The notes under the pieces are model-generated. The model did no database searches and had not been told where the DNA came from. It saw only the letters and a program-made list of their open reading frames with translations. A DNA stretch of 64,000 nucleotides, taken from Paenibacillus sp. FSL R5-0341 (lineage in GTDB: Bacteria > Bacillota > Bacilli > Paenibacillales > Paenibacillaceae). The translations under genes and the position numbers were made by a program. The stretch spans positions 4,278,001 through 4,342,000 of the forward strand of contig NZ_CP150241.1 in the NCBI RefSeq assembly GCF_037975235.1, written 5' to 3'. Numbering within the stretch: position 1 is the first letter of the stretch; each line of letters opens with the position of its first letter. Shown here in pieces: positions 1 to 8,223 of the stretch.

Positions 1-88
1 GTGCTTTATTCGCTTTGTCGATTAATGTTTGAATATACTGACCTGCTGTCGGTTCTTTTGCTGGGGCGACTTCGTTCTTTACAGCCAT
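1..88 (-). CDS. adhE: Bifunctional acetaldehyde/alcohol dehydrogenase AdhE, N-terminus only
   Basis: Only the first 29 codons are in the window, reading leftward off its edge. The peptide starts MAVKNEVAPAKEPTAGQYIQ, which resembles the N-terminus of Paenibacillus AdhE, the fused CoA-dependent acetaldehyde and Fe-dependent alcohol dehydrogenase that reoxidises NADH during fermentation. An AGGAGG site (98-103) sits 9 bases before the ATG, so the start is firm. The product name rests on a short N-terminal match and on context: an FNR box lies about 82 bases upstream and the divergent neighbour is fnr. Both fit an anaerobically induced fermentation gene. The catalytic domains are not visible. 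Confidence 0.6.
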   Translation of the reverse strand, partial: MAVKNEVAPAKEPTAGQYIQTLIDKANKA

Positions 89-169
89 CTCCCTCATCCT
101 CCTAAAGGTTCGTATTAGTTTGTCTCTCTCGTTTACATTCACATCGTAACATAGCTAAAAACGTAATCA

Positions 170-185
170 TGTGATTTTTTTCACA
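170..185 (-). promoter_or_regulatory. FNR box upstream of adhE
   Basis: The sequence is TGTGA-N6-TCACA, the exact palindrome bound by Bacillus Fnr. Its centre (177.5) lies about 37-40 bases upstream of a TSS implied by a TATGTT -10 element (complement of 148-153), the spacing expected for class II activation of adhE. Confidence 0.75.
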
Positions 186-288
186 AAGTATAACAAATTT
201 AAATTTACTTTTGTAATGTCCGCTAACAAGTTGATTTCCACTTCCTATATTAAGTGTAGTGCTATCGAACACATCCTTCCCCACTAAA

Positions 289-304
289 AGTGAATTTAAT
301 CACA
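289..304. promoter_or_regulatory. Second FNR-like box, fnr side
   Basis: The sequence is AGTGA-N6-TCACA, one mismatch from the FNR consensus. It lies about 217 bases before fnr and about 110 bases from the first box. It could autoregulate fnr or add to adhE control; its target is inferred. Confidence 0.5.
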
Positions 305-520
305 ATGTTTGAAATTTCGCCATTTTTGATGCCTTCCCATGCCCCCCAAAAGGTAAGTTTAGGTATATACTGAACTTAAAAATTGAACCACCGCAATTTG
401 TACCGTCCTTCCTCCCGGCCGAGATGACCCTGATCAGGACGGCAACGGTTTGCGGCGAACCTCGGAGGCTACTGCAAGCTACAGAAGGTCGTCCGATGGA
501 CATAAAGGGGAGATAGATTT

Positions 521-1237
521 ATGAGAGAACTAACGACTGTATTGGAAAAACGCGGCAATACCAACTGTTTCTCGGAAGCGAATTTCAACCATCTGCTGGT
601 TACAATGAAAGATAGAACCTATCCTGAAGGTACCCATCTGTACTGGGAAGGAGACGTCTCTGACAAACTTTATTATATGAAACGGGGTCGTGCCCAGATC
701 ACCAAATCAACGGATGAAGGTAAGGAACTGATCATGTACATGTATCAATCCGGTGACATGATTGGCCAGGCTGATCCCTTCTTCGGCTCTAAACACAGCT
801 TTTCAGCGGAAGTACTGGAAGACAGTGAAATTGGTGTACTGGAACACAAAGACCTGGAAATGCTGATATGCCAGCATTGTGACTTTGCGATCGACTTTAT
901 GAAATGGATGGGCATCCACCACCGGCTGACACAGACCAAGTTCCGGGACCTCATGTTATATGGCAAACCGGGTGCGCTCTGTTCTACCCTCATTCGGTTG
1001 TCGAATTCGTATGGTGAGCCTCATGGAGAGCATGTCATTATTCACAAAAAAATTACCCACACGGATCTGTCTAATATGATTGGAGCCACCCGTGAAAGTG
1101 TAAACCGCATGTTAAGCGATCTTCGTAAGAAAGATGCGATTGAATATGACAATGGCATGATCGTCATCAAAGATCTGAAGATGCTGCAAGGCATCTGTCA
1201 CTGTGAACTTTGTCCGAATGAGATCTGTCGTATTTGA
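521..1237 (+). CDS. fnr: Fnr, oxygen-sensing Crp/Fnr-family transcriptional regulator
   Basis: The protein has 238 residues. An N-terminal cyclic-nucleotide-type beta-roll (about 20-120) is followed by a dimer helix and a winged helix-turn-helix (about 178-205, with THTDLSNMIGATRESVNRML). The C-terminus carries Cys226, 228, 231 and 236. The 228/231/236 spacing equals that of the [4Fe-4S] ligands of B. subtilis Fnr (C227, C230, C235), and Asp143 in KFRDLMLYGK matches its aspartate ligand (D141). This is therefore the Bacillus-type Fnr with a C-terminal cluster, not the E. coli type with N-terminal cysteines. The ATG has a GGGGAG site 6-10 bases upstream. Divergent adhE with FNR boxes between the two genes supports the role. 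Confidence 0.88.
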   Translation: MRELTTVLEKRGNTNCFSEANFNHLLVTMKDRTYPEGTHLYWEGDVSDKLYYMKRGRAQITKSTDEGKELIMYMYQSGDMIGQADPFFGSKHSFSAEVLEDSEIGVLEHKDLEMLICQHCDFAIDFMKWMGIHHRLTQTKFRDLMLYGKPGALCSTLIRLSNSYGEPHGEHVIIHKKITHTDLSNMIGATRESVNRMLSDLRKKDAIEYDNGMIVIKDLKMLQGICHCELCPNEICRI

Positions 1238-1290
1238 AGTACGATTGTGCTAATAAGGTGTTGCTTGCAAAACAATTTCATCAATGAAAA

Positions 1291-1321
1291 AAGCCCAGTT
1301 CTCTAAAAAGAGATTGGGCTT
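1291..1321. terminator. Shared convergent terminator
   Basis: A hairpin AAGCCCAGTTCTCT/AGAGATTGGGCTT. The leftward strand has a run of six T after it; the rightward strand has a weaker tail. It closes both fnr and the facing lipoprotein gene. Confidence 0.8.
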
Positions 1322-1331
1322 CTTTGTATGC

Positions 1332-2045
1332 TTACGATGCATTGGTCAATTCAAGCTTTACCGCATCACGTGGATTTAATTTCATATCCAAACCGTTTTC
1401 CATTAATTCCTTGTCATTCACCATAATGACCCACCGCTGATTCATGCGGGGTGTCACATTCTCGACCGAAACGACGAATTTGTTGTTCTCCGACATTCTC
1501 ACAATCCCGCTGGACTTCAAAACATCGCGAACTGTACATTCCTGAACATAGACTCCAGCATATTGACGATTAAGAGTTGGCATAATGTTTCCACCGCTCA
1601 CCTTGAGTAACGTTGTCTGATATGCAACGCCATCCCCCCCACTGTCAGCGGCTTTCACGTAAATGATCACTTCATCTTTGGCATGAAGCTCCATGTCCCA
1701 ATCTTCCTGTTCAATATCCTTGCCATTCAACTTCACAGCCCAGCTCAGCGAAGAATCGAGAGAAACTTCACCCACGGATTGAATCCGTTTGCCATCCGCC
1801 GTAAAATCAACGAGTCCGCTATTGAGTAATGCTTTTTTGAGTGTCAAACCCTCACTAAAATCTCGCTTAATGGACTTCGTTGCATCAGGCAAGAATGTAC
1901 TGCCATCTACAGCCACTGTAATCGTATTCGCTGTTTCCGTCTCTTTGACAATTGGCTGCTCTGAAGGCTGCGTCTCACTACATCCAGCCAAGATCGCCAG
2001 AATGAGCAAACATACACCTATGTAACCGGGGATTTTCTTCTTCAT
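1332..2045 (-). CDS. Secreted lipoprotein, two DUF4430-like repeats (tentative)
   Basis: With the ATG at 2045 (a GGTGG site lies upstream) the protein has 237 residues. It opens with MKKKIPGYIGVCLLILAILA followed by the lipobox LAGC, so it should be lipidated and held on the outer face of the membrane. After a Thr/Glu-rich linker come two related segments of about 90 residues, each with a W-x-V-(K)-x-N-G/D-K/E pattern (SWAVKLNGKDIEQ and RWVIMVNDKELME) followed by a Leu/Met-x-L-x-x-x-D motif. This resembles DUF4430/transcobalamin-like domains, but I am not sure of the family. The reading frame stays open 80 codons further upstream; that part is not signal-like and was left out. No partner gene suggests a ligand. 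Confidence 0.65.
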   Translation of the reverse strand: MKKKIPGYIGVCLLILAILAGCSETQPSEQPIVKETETANTITVAVDGSTFLPDATKSIKRDFSEGLTLKKALLNSGLVDFTADGKRIQSVGEVSLDSSLSWAVKLNGKDIEQEDWDMELHAKDEVIIYVKAADSGGDGVAYQTTLLKVSGGNIMPTLNRQYAGVYVQECTVRDVLKSSGIVRMSENNKFVVSVENVTPRMNQRWVIMVNDKELMENGLDMKLNPRDAVKLELTNAS

Positions 2046-2182
2046 GTAGGTAACACCACCCTGCGTAAAATCATTCACCCTGTTGTCCATAACCTCTATT
2101 ATGGCACAACACTCAACAAAAAAAAGTGTCAAACCCGTTACTTTTATCGCGCGCGCCCTCCAGAGAGGACTGGTACAACAAA

Positions 2183-2204
2183 GAGAGCCTGCACACAGGC
2201 TCTC
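2183..2204 (-). terminator. Terminator after the 243-residue unknown protein
   Basis: A perfect 9-bp stem, GAGAGCCTG/CAGGCTCTC, with a 4-base loop. On the leftward strand a T-rich stretch follows. Confidence 0.7.
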
Positions 2205-2241
2205 CAATCTGAATCCGTTTTCTGTTCTAGTGTTTGCTTTG

Positions 2242-2973
2242 TTATTGGACACATGCCTGCATGTATGTCCGTCCTCCATCTCCATCTTTCAGATATGGAT
2301 TGAGCCCGAAGAACTGTTCCTCCGATACATATACGCCTGTCAGCAATCGGCCTTCAAGCAATCCACCGTCCACCTTTACGCAGCATGAAGGTGCGTCTAC
2401 ATACTCCTGGTATAACGGAATCTGACCATATTGTTGATGTACCTTGAATACCTTCCCTTGCTCATGCAAGGGGCGTTCCGAGAAATAGGTAGGCACAATA
2501 TAACGGGCAATGACATCCAGTTCCTGCACGCTATAGAAGGGTTCATCGCCAAGCCATGGTGCAAACATCCGAATCTTCTCATATTGAGACCAGACAACCG
2601 CCTGAATCAGCATTTCTGCCTGAACCAACCGACCTTCTCCCACATCCAGCACCAATCGCTTTCCATGGATGGTTTCCTCCATCTGAGACATCGCCGAATT
2701 AGGTTGACTCAGTTCACATCCGATACACTTCCAGCCTCTGGACGTTTGAATCCATTTTTGCAGCACCGCCGGAGCCAATCTCGGACCATCGCTGTTCACA
2801 GAATGCGTATTCACTTCGGTAAAATCATCTTTAACCGAACGCGAATATGCTGTGCGCTTAAACAACTCCGCAGCTTTTTTGTAGATTAGATGGACCTGAA
2901 TGGATGCGCTCTCAAGTTCTGCAATATCTTTCTTGCCGTAGCGTACTTCACGGGATAAGCTTTCTTCTCTCAT
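2242..2973 (-). CDS. Conserved hypothetical protein
   Basis: I do not recognise this 243-residue soluble protein. The ATG at 2973 is chosen because GGAGG lies 10 bases upstream; the frame is open 13 codons further. Visible features are a Lys/Glu-rich N-terminus, a CxxC pair in the middle (WKCIGCEL, possibly metal-binding or redox), a short hydrophobic stretch near EMLIQAVVW, and a Cys-Cys pair near the C-terminus (DAPSCCVKV). It has no signal peptide or membrane segment. Its own terminator follows, and about 190 bases separate it from the lipoprotein gene, so the two need not form an operon. Confidence 0.65.
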   Translation of the reverse strand: MREESLSREVRYGKKDIAELESASIQVHLIYKKAAELFKRTAYSRSVKDDFTEVNTHSVNSDGPRLAPAVLQKWIQTSRGWKCIGCELSQPNSAMSQMEETIHGKRLVLDVGEGRLVQAEMLIQAVVWSQYEKIRMFAPWLGDEPFYSVQELDVIARYIVPTYFSERPLHEQGKVFKVHQQYGQIPLYQEYVDAPSCCVKVDGGLLEGRLLTGVYVSEEQFFGLNPYLKDGDGGRTYMQACVQ

Positions 2974-3092
2974 GACAAGTGGGCCTCCTTCGCTCCGGCC
3001 GTCTGCGGCCATTTTCTATAGATTATACTACAACTCATGACAACATGTGCACAGCCCCAGAGAAAAACGCCGATCCACGTTATACTTAAGAC

Positions 3093-3121
3093 AAAAACCC
3101 CTGATTTCCACAGAAATCAGG
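3093..3121 (-). terminator. Terminator of the HxlR-type gene
   Basis: A 9-bp stem, CCTGATTTC/GAAATCAGG, with a CACA loop, followed on the leftward strand by five T (3093-3097). Confidence 0.85.
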
Positions 3122-3166
3122 AGTCTATGTCATTCATGCAACGAAGTGGGTGATGTTGCTTATACG

Positions 3167-3484
3167 CTAGTCAACCCACTTCTCAGCCCAGTCTTGAATT
3201 TGATTCATGACAGGCTGGAGCGCTCTACCTTTATCCGTCAGTTCATATTCAATACGAACCGGCGTCTCGGGATAGACGTGACGAACCAGAATACCTTCAC
3301 TCTCCAGGTCCTTCATCCGTTCGGACAACATCTTGTCACTCATGGACGGAATTAGATTGGAGATATCCTTGAATCGCTTTGAACCACTCATCAACGTTTG
3401 AATAATTAAACCATTCCAGCGCTTGCCCAAAAAAGAAAACGCCGTCTCAAAACGCGGACACATCCGCAAGTCTTGACCTTCCAC
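3167..3484 (-). CDS. HxlR-family winged-helix transcriptional regulator
   Basis: The protein has 105 residues from a GTG at 3484, preceded by an AGAGGTG site at 6 bases. An in-frame GTG at 3508 has no ribosome site and overlaps a likely operator. The sequence shows the HxlR pattern: an N-terminal Cys (MCPRFETAFSFLGKRWNGLI), the recognition region FKDISNLIPSMSDKMLSERM, and a wing with Y-ELTDKGRAL near the C-terminus. HxlR proteins are dimeric regulators that often sense electrophiles or redox change through the conserved N-terminal Cys and commonly act on a divergent gene. Here no close divergent target is present (the next gene to the right is also leftward), so the regulon is unknown. Autoregulation is likely from the palindrome just upstream. 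Confidence 0.85.
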   Translation of the reverse strand: MEGQDLRMCPRFETAFSFLGKRWNGLIIQTLMSGSKRFKDISNLIPSMSDKMLSERMKDLESEGILVRHVYPETPVRIEYELTDKGRALQPVMNQIQDWAEKWVD

Positions 3485-3805
3485 ATTAATCACCTCTTTA
3501 GAGATCACTCAACTTACATTTTGTTAGTATATTTCATAATAACATATTTAAGCTTCAAAGAAAACGTCTGCAACTAAAAAGTTTAAATTTTAGAAGCATA
3601 ACATGCAAAATGGATCATACATCCCAGTATACATTACACGGTGCGTCGTAACCATGGGAAATATCGTATAACTTCCCCATAGTACTATCTTACCCAAAAA
3701 GAACCCAACTGCCACAGTCATTATTGACTTGGAGAAGGGTTCCTTCGTATACATTATCCGTATAAGTTCACCAAAAAATATTTACACTACCACTACGACG
3801 GATAA
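3485..3805. other. Intergenic region, no gene
   Basis: AT-rich, about 320 bases between the hxlR-type gene and the ThuA-like gene. Apart from the imperfect palindrome next to the hxlR-type start I see no convincing promoter, hairpin or reading frame. Confidence 0.5.
3512..3528 (-). promoter_or_regulatory. Putative HxlR autoregulatory operator
   Basis: An imperfect inverted repeat ACTTAC-N5-GTTAGT (one mismatched pair) overlaps a possible -10 element (TATACT on the leftward strand) about 30-40 bases before the start. HxlR proteins bind short palindromes of this kind; the assignment is inferred. Confidence 0.35.
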
Positions 3806-4534
3806 CTAGACCAGCACGCCGCCAAACGGTCTAACAGGTTCACTCTTGCCAAATTCCGGCTTAAAGCTGCGGGCAGGATATGCCCATTTCACAGCATTGC
3901 TGATCACTCTTAATATTTCCGGTTTGTAATAGGTCGGATACGTCTCATGACCTGGTCGAAAATAGAAAATTTTACCTTCACCACGCCGGAACGTGCATCC
4001 GCTCCGGAATACTTCCCCACCCTGGAAGTTGCTTACAAACACCAGTTCATCGGGTACTGGAATATCGAAGAACTCCCCGTACATCTCTTCTTTTTCCAAT
4101 ACAATCTTGCCCTCGATGCCATCCGCAATTGGATGGGATGGATTAACACACCATACAATTTCCTGCTCGTCAGCTACACGCCATTTCAGATCGCAGCTGG
4201 TTCCCATCAGTGCTTTGAATGGTTTGGAGAAGTGACCTGAATGGAGCACAATCATTCCCATGCCGTTCAGCACTCGCTGCGCAACCTTTTGTGAGATCTC
4301 ATCGCTTACGCGATCGTGTGCCATATGTCCCCACCATATGAGCACATCCGTGGAATTCAGCACTTCATCACTTAATCCGTGTTCAGGCTGATCCAGTGTA
4401 GCCGTCCGAATAGCAAAGCCTTCGCCGCCAAGTCCGTCAGCCAGCGCTCGATGCAGACCATCCGGGTAGACTTCCCTTACTTCATCGTGAATTTTCTCAT
4501 GGACAAATTCATTCCAAATGGTGACGTTGATCAT
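3806..4534 (-). CDS. ThuA-like domain protein (trehalose utilisation family)
   Basis: The protein has 242 residues from the ATG at 4534, with AGGGGG 9 bases upstream. It begins with a flavodoxin/glutamine-amidotransferase-like fold typical of Thu[12 protein letters not shown], then [27 protein letters not shown] and, near the end, [17 protein letters not shown]. ThuA proteins are class-I-amidotransferase-like and lie in sugar catabolic operons; in rhizobia ThuA/ThuB take part in trehalose oxidation to 3-keto sugars, but the exact reaction of the Gram-positive homologues is not settled. It is the last gene of a leftward run with the TIM-barrel protein (24-base gap) and the 378-residue oxidoreductase, consistent with keto-sugar metabolism. 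Confidence 0.85.
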   Translation of the reverse strand: MINVTIWNEFVHEKIHDEVREVYPDGLHRALADGLGGEGFAIRTATLDQPEHGLSDEVLNSTDVLIWWGHMAHDRVSDEISQKVAQRVLNGMGMIVLHSGHFSKPFKALMGTSCDLKWRVADEQEIVWCVNPSHPIADGIEGKIVLEKEEMYGEFFDIPVPDELVFVSNFQGGEVFRSGCTFRRGEGKIFYFRPGHETYPTYYKPEILRVISNAVKWAYPARSFKPEFGKSEPVRPFGGVLV

Positions 4535-4558
4535 ATTCAATTTCCCCCTAATGTAGCT

Positions 4559-5527
4559 CTAAACCCACCACATATCGCCCAGCGGCTCTTCAATCAATAC
4601 TTGCTGGAGATTTTGCACGGCTTTAGAGAATCCTTCTTCAACCGACATCAGACCGTCTTCGTGCTCAATACTTACTACATAATCATATCCGACCAGACGC
4701 AAGGCACTCATAATATCTGCCCAAGTCTTGTTATCATGTCCATAACCAACCGAGCGGAACTGCCAAGCCCGATCCAGCATATTGGTATAATCCTGCATAT
4801 CCGTTACACCGTGTTTGTTCACGTTGATTGGATCAATCGTTGTATCTTTGGCATGGAAGTGATGGATCGCTCCTTCACGTCCCAAGATGTGAATCGCCTG
4901 CACAGGATCAATGCCTTGCCACCACATGTGACTTGGGTCCAGATTGGCTCCGATCACTTCACCTGCTGCTTCACGCAGTCTCAGCAACGTTGCTGGTGTG
5001 TGAACCGAGAATCCACCGTGCAGCTCCAGTCCAACTTTTACGTTACGATCTGCTGCGAATTTACCCCACTCTGTCCAGTAAGGGATAACTTTGTTCTCCC
5101 ATTGCCACTTTAGGATCTCCTGGAAGTCATTCGGCCATGGTGCAACAGGCCAGTTCGGATATTTAGCATCCTCATGGTCTCCCGGGCAACCGGAGAATGT
5201 ATTCACTACAGGTACTTCCAGCTTCTCAGCCAGTTCTACCGTTTTAACAAAATCATCGTGAAATCCTTTGGCAATATCCTTTTGTGGATGCAACGGGTTA
5301 CCGTGACAGCTAAGTGCGCTGATCGTCAAACCGCGTGATTCCACTGCGTTTTTGAAGTTTTTCAGTGCTGTAGGATTGCTTAACAATTCATCCGGCTTAC
5401 AGTGTGCATTACCTGGATGTCCGCCTGTTCCGATCTCTACTGCTTTTAATCCCTTGGATGCTACATAATCAAGAGCATCCTCCAATTTACGTCCTCCGAA
5501 TAGTACCAAAAATACGCCGAGTTTCAA
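4559..5527 (-). CDS. Sugar phosphate isomerase/epimerase, xylose-isomerase-like TIM barrel
   Basis: The protein has 322 residues from a TTG at 5527 with GGGAGG 7 bases upstream. AP-endonuclease-2/IolE-type features are visible: an N-terminal strand MKLGVFLVLFGG, AVEIGTGG, SALSCHGNPLHP, the metal-ligand glutamate in VGLELHGGFSVHT, the NLDPSHMWWQG motif, HFHAKDTT, and a terminal VVSIEHEDGL. The Glu, Asp, His and Glu of these motifs form the usual divalent-metal site. Such enzymes isomerise or epimerise sugars or inosose. The partners, a Gfo/Idh/MocA dehydrogenase upstream and ThuA downstream, suggest dehydrogenation, isomerisation and cleavage of one sugar; the substrate cannot be read from sequence. 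Confidence 0.85.
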   Translation of the reverse strand: MKLGVFLVLFGGRKLEDALDYVASKGLKAVEIGTGGHPGNAHCKPDELLSNPTALKNFKNAVESRGLTISALSCHGNPLHPQKDIAKGFHDDFVKTVELAEKLEVPVVNTFSGCPGDHEDAKYPNWPVAPWPNDFQEILKWQWENKVIPYWTEWGKFAADRNVKVGLELHGGFSVHTPATLLRLREAAGEVIGANLDPSHMWWQGIDPVQAIHILGREGAIHHFHAKDTTIDPINVNKHGVTDMQDYTNMLDRAWQFRSVGYGHDNKTWADIMSALRLVGYDYVVSIEHEDGLMSVEEGFSKAVQNLQQVLIEEPLGDMWWV

Positions 5528-5729
5528 GTGCGATTCCTCCCTGGATTAGATATCGTATGATTGCTGAATTCATGAATATTGAACTGTAGACAATTACCGT
5601 TCAGATCACGTGCCTGTTTGATTAGTGTGGAAAATCGAGAGTGTTTCTATCCTGAAATTGAACGTAAGAATACTGGTTATTTTCCATCACTCGTAAGAGC
5701 ATCAAGCTTCGAACACTTGGTACTCTGAG

Positions 5730-6866
5730 CTAGTGCGATTCCACGGTTTCAATCTCAGTTTGAACTGCGCGAGTTACTGCTAAAGAGTCATAGCTGCTCT
5801 CCAGATGTATATGCTTGCCTTCAAGTGAAGAACGCTGGAATGAATGCATGGCTTCCAGTACATGATAAGCAAGCTTGCCACTGGCTTTGTGTTCTCTTCC
5901 GGCACGAATGGATTCGACCATTTCCGTTACGCCGATGCCTCGTTCGTTTTGTCCACTTTCAAAGACTGGTTTGACCGTCTCCCAAGTGTCTTGGCCATAT
6001 CTGCGAACCTTTACTTCCCCGTTAAAATAATTGGGGTCTGGTACACTAAGCGTACCTTCTGTACCATAGATTTCAATACGTGGCAGATCCGAAGCTCCCC
6101 GAATATCGAAACTGGTGATCATGGTTGCAATGGCACCTTCTGCAAAATCAATCGTTCCTGCCAAGTGGGTAGGCGTTTCTACTTGCAGCACTGTACCCTC
6201 CTTCGGTCCGGAGCCAATCTTGCGATCCGCAATCTGTACGCCTGCCGAGGCGCTGATTCTGCGTATCGGTCCGAGCAACGTAATCAGAGCGGTCAGGTAG
6301 TAAGGTCCCATATCAAACATAGGTCCACCACCTGCGACATAAAAGAACTCCGGATTAGGATGCCAAGCTTCTGGTCCTCCACCCATAAAGAATGAAGTGG
6401 CTGCGATCGGCTTACCGATCAGCCCATCCTCAATGGCTTTGCGAGCCGTTTGAATGCCTGAACCAAGGAAGGTATCCGGTGCAGAACCCACATACAATCC
6501 CTTCTCCTCAGCCAGCTCAACAACCTTGCGACCATCCTCAAGCGAAATTGCCAGTGGCTTCTCGGCATACACATGTTTACCTGCTTCGAGTGCAGCCAGA
6601 TCGGTCATGGCATGACTGCCAGGAACCGTAAGGTTCAAGACGAGTTCAATTTCGTTATTTTGCAGCAACTCATCTACATTGTAAACGTTTGCGATATTAA
6701 ATTCATCTGCCCGTTCCTGAGCGCGTTCACGAATCAAATCTGCAACAGCCACGACTTCAATGACCGGGTTGTTTTTGAGATTTTCCAAGTAAATGGCACT
6801 GATGTTACCGCACCCGATGATGCCTGCTTTCATTTTCTCCACTGTGACGTTCATCTCCTTACGCAT
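5730..6866 (-). CDS. Gfo/Idh/MocA-family NAD(P)-dependent oxidoreductase
   Basis: The protein has about 378 residues. An N-terminal Rossmann fold carries the GIIGCGNISAIY dinucleotide motif, with the family EKPLA motif at YAEKPLAISLED; its lysine is the usual catalytic residue. A C-terminal alpha/beta substrate domain includes GGGPMFDMGPYYLTAL, which holds the conserved Asp and Tyr region. The start is uncertain: ATG at 6866 has no clear ribosome site, an ATG at 6854 directly follows AAGGAG, and an ATG at 6833 has GGAG 4 bases upstream. It is the first gene of the leftward sugar operon and is divergent from an AraC regulator, the usual sign that the regulator controls it. Confidence 0.85.
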   Translation of the reverse strand: MRKEMNVTVEKMKAGIIGCGNISAIYLENLKNNPVIEVVAVADLIRERAQERADEFNIANVYNVDELLQNNEIELVLNLTVPGSHAMTDLAALEAGKHVYAEKPLAISLEDGRKVVELAEEKGLYVGSAPDTFLGSGIQTARKAIEDGLIGKPIAATSFFMGGGPEAWHPNPEFFYVAGGGPMFDMGPYYLTALITLLGPIRRISASAGVQIADRKIGSGPKEGTVLQVETPTHLAGTIDFAEGAIATMITSFDIRGASDLPRIEIYGTEGTLSVPDPNYFNGEVKVRRYGQDTWETVKPVFESGQNERGIGVTEMVESIRAGREHKASGKLAYHVLEAMHSFQRSSLEGKHIHLESSYDSLAVTRAVQTEIETVESH

Positions 6867-7032
6867 GGTGAAAATCCGCGTTTGAATGGTTGATATACAT
6901 ATGTTTTGTTGGATGTTTCCTGTTCCTTAAATCTAATACTATGGTATTCCGTTTCAGCTTCAATTAAAATGAATAATATGATTGAAACATGAACTATCTG
7001 GTCATAATTTTCAAATTGCAAGGAGTATGCCC

Positions 7033-7851
7033 ATGCCGACAGATCATTCCTGCCAAGTTCTTACAGCAGGCTTTTCATTTCATCGTAAACCCTACGCTAT
7101 GGTGCAGCCTGAAGGGGTGAAGAATTACCTGTTAAGACTGCAAACAGACGGACGCTGCCGTGCACGTATTGATGGGGACATGTCCCTGGTGGACGCGGGC
7201 GATCTGCTTCTTTTTGATCCTGATGAGCCCTATGAGCTGAGAATAGACAATGAAATCAATCCGATGGGAGAACGACTAGTGGAGAGTGGCGACTATCACA
7301 TCTTCTTCAATGGTTCCTGGGTGGATGAGTGGTGGAAGCGTCACAAACGACCAACCCGAATCAAAGTCGAGCTGACGGAAAGTCTGTTAGTACTGTTTCG
7401 ACAGCTCGTGCTGGAGCAGCGCCGTATCTCCAATCCTTATCCGGAAATTTCAAGTTATTATATGCGGATTTTATGTCTCGAAGTGGATCGTCTGCTCTCA
7501 GAGCATCCGACGATAACCAATACCAATTATGTGGCTTATGAGATTAAGAACTACATTGAAGAAAACGCTTCCTCTTTGTTCAAGCTGGATGATGTGGCAA
7601 CACATATTGGTATCAGTGTCTCACGGGGGGTTCATCTCTTCAAAGAAGCGTTTGGCAAAAGCATAATGCAATACACGCTTGACGTACGGCTGAATATGGC
7701 CAGGGAACGAATTATTTTCAGTCCAATGACCCTGGAGCAAGTGTCTGAGTCTTCCGGCTTCAATAACTATACCTATTTCCATCGGGTATTCCGTTCCCGG
7801 TTCGGCATGTCCCCGAAGGAATTCCGCGTCATTCACCGGGAACAGATGTAA
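7033..7851 (+). CDS. AraC-family transcriptional regulator of the adjacent sugar genes
   Basis: The protein has 272 residues from the ATG at 7033; AAGGAG lies 7 bases upstream, so upstream in-frame TTG starts are unlikely. An N-terminal cupin-type ligand domain (about 1-100, with a VDAGDLLLFDPDEPYEL strand-turn typical of AraC sensors) is followed by a C-terminal pair of helix-turn-helices: HIGISVSRGVHLFKEAFGKS and EQVSESSGFNNYTYFHRVFR, ending in the family signature FGMSPKEFR. It is divergent from the 378-residue oxidoreductase gene and probably activates that operon in response to its sugar. Confidence 0.88.
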   Translation: MPTDHSCQVLTAGFSFHRKPYAMVQPEGVKNYLLRLQTDGRCRARIDGDMSLVDAGDLLLFDPDEPYELRIDNEINPMGERLVESGDYHIFFNGSWVDEWWKRHKRPTRIKVELTESLLVLFRQLVLEQRRISNPYPEISSYYMRILCLEVDRLLSEHPTITNTNYVAYEIKNYIEENASSLFKLDDVATHIGISVSRGVHLFKEAFGKSIMQYTLDVRLNMARERIIFSPMTLEQVSESSGFNNYTYFHRVFRSRFGMSPKEFRVIHREQM

Positions 7852-7876
7852 TCATACCAGTATACGTAAGTTGAAC

Positions 7877-8191
7877 TTATTTGCGCGCGGCTATGGCCTC
7901 GGATACAACCATCGCCAGATCTTCATTGCCAAACATGGACAACACGCCAAGTACCGTATCATCCGGGATCTCACCGGCTTCCTCCTTGGATACAATCAGC
8001 TTCTGCACCTGCTGCAAACGCTCGTTGCTCTGCTGATTCGGGTAGGCTTGCCGGTACATCTCTTCCGGGTCCAATCCATGATTGACACACCACTGGGCAA
8101 ATACGAGGATCATCATCTCTTCTTCCTGTTTATAGGTTTCAATGACAGCTTCCTCGATCTGTTTATTACGTTCCTTTTCATATTCATCCAT
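7877..8191 (-). CDS. Small conserved hypothetical protein, acidic and helical
   Basis: The protein has 104 residues, with GGAGG 10 bases before the ATG. It is rich in Glu and Gln at both ends (MDEYEKERNKQIEEAVIETY), contains one Cys (FAQWCVNHG) and is probably all-helical, with no signal peptide or membrane segment. I do not recognise the family. It lies 32 bases downstream of the next leftward oxidoreductase gene, so the two are probably cotranscribed. Confidence 0.65.
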   Translation of the reverse strand: MDEYEKERNKQIEEAVIETYKQEEEMMILVFAQWCVNHGLDPEEMYRQAYPNQQSNERLQQVQKLIVSKEEAGEIPDDTVLGVLSMFGNEDLAMVVSEAIAARK

Positions 8192-8223
8192 GACGTATAT
8201 TCCTCCGTATCTGTATTCTGCAA

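Larger units (their letters stand above)
89..520. other. adhE-fnr divergent control region
   Basis: No gene is supported here. The region holds two FNR-like palindromes (170-185 and 289-304). On the right side a TATACT hexamer (366-371) could be the -10 element of fnr; it would leave a leader of about 140 bases. That leader contains an inverted repeat, CCGTCCT (403-409) with AGGACGG (436-442), and a smaller GGTT/AACC hairpin near 447-460. I could not match the leader to a known riboswitch. Confidence 0.55.

Noticed and set aside
300..503. Leftward open frame of 67 codons between adhE and fnr
   Set aside because: It covers the FNR box and the fnr leader, has no ribosome site and shows no protein-like pattern.
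380..515. Possible riboswitch in the fnr leader
   Set aside because: Inverted repeats are present, but no aptamer core I know (c-di-GMP, SAM, THF, preQ1 and others) can be aligned, and FNR control explains the context.
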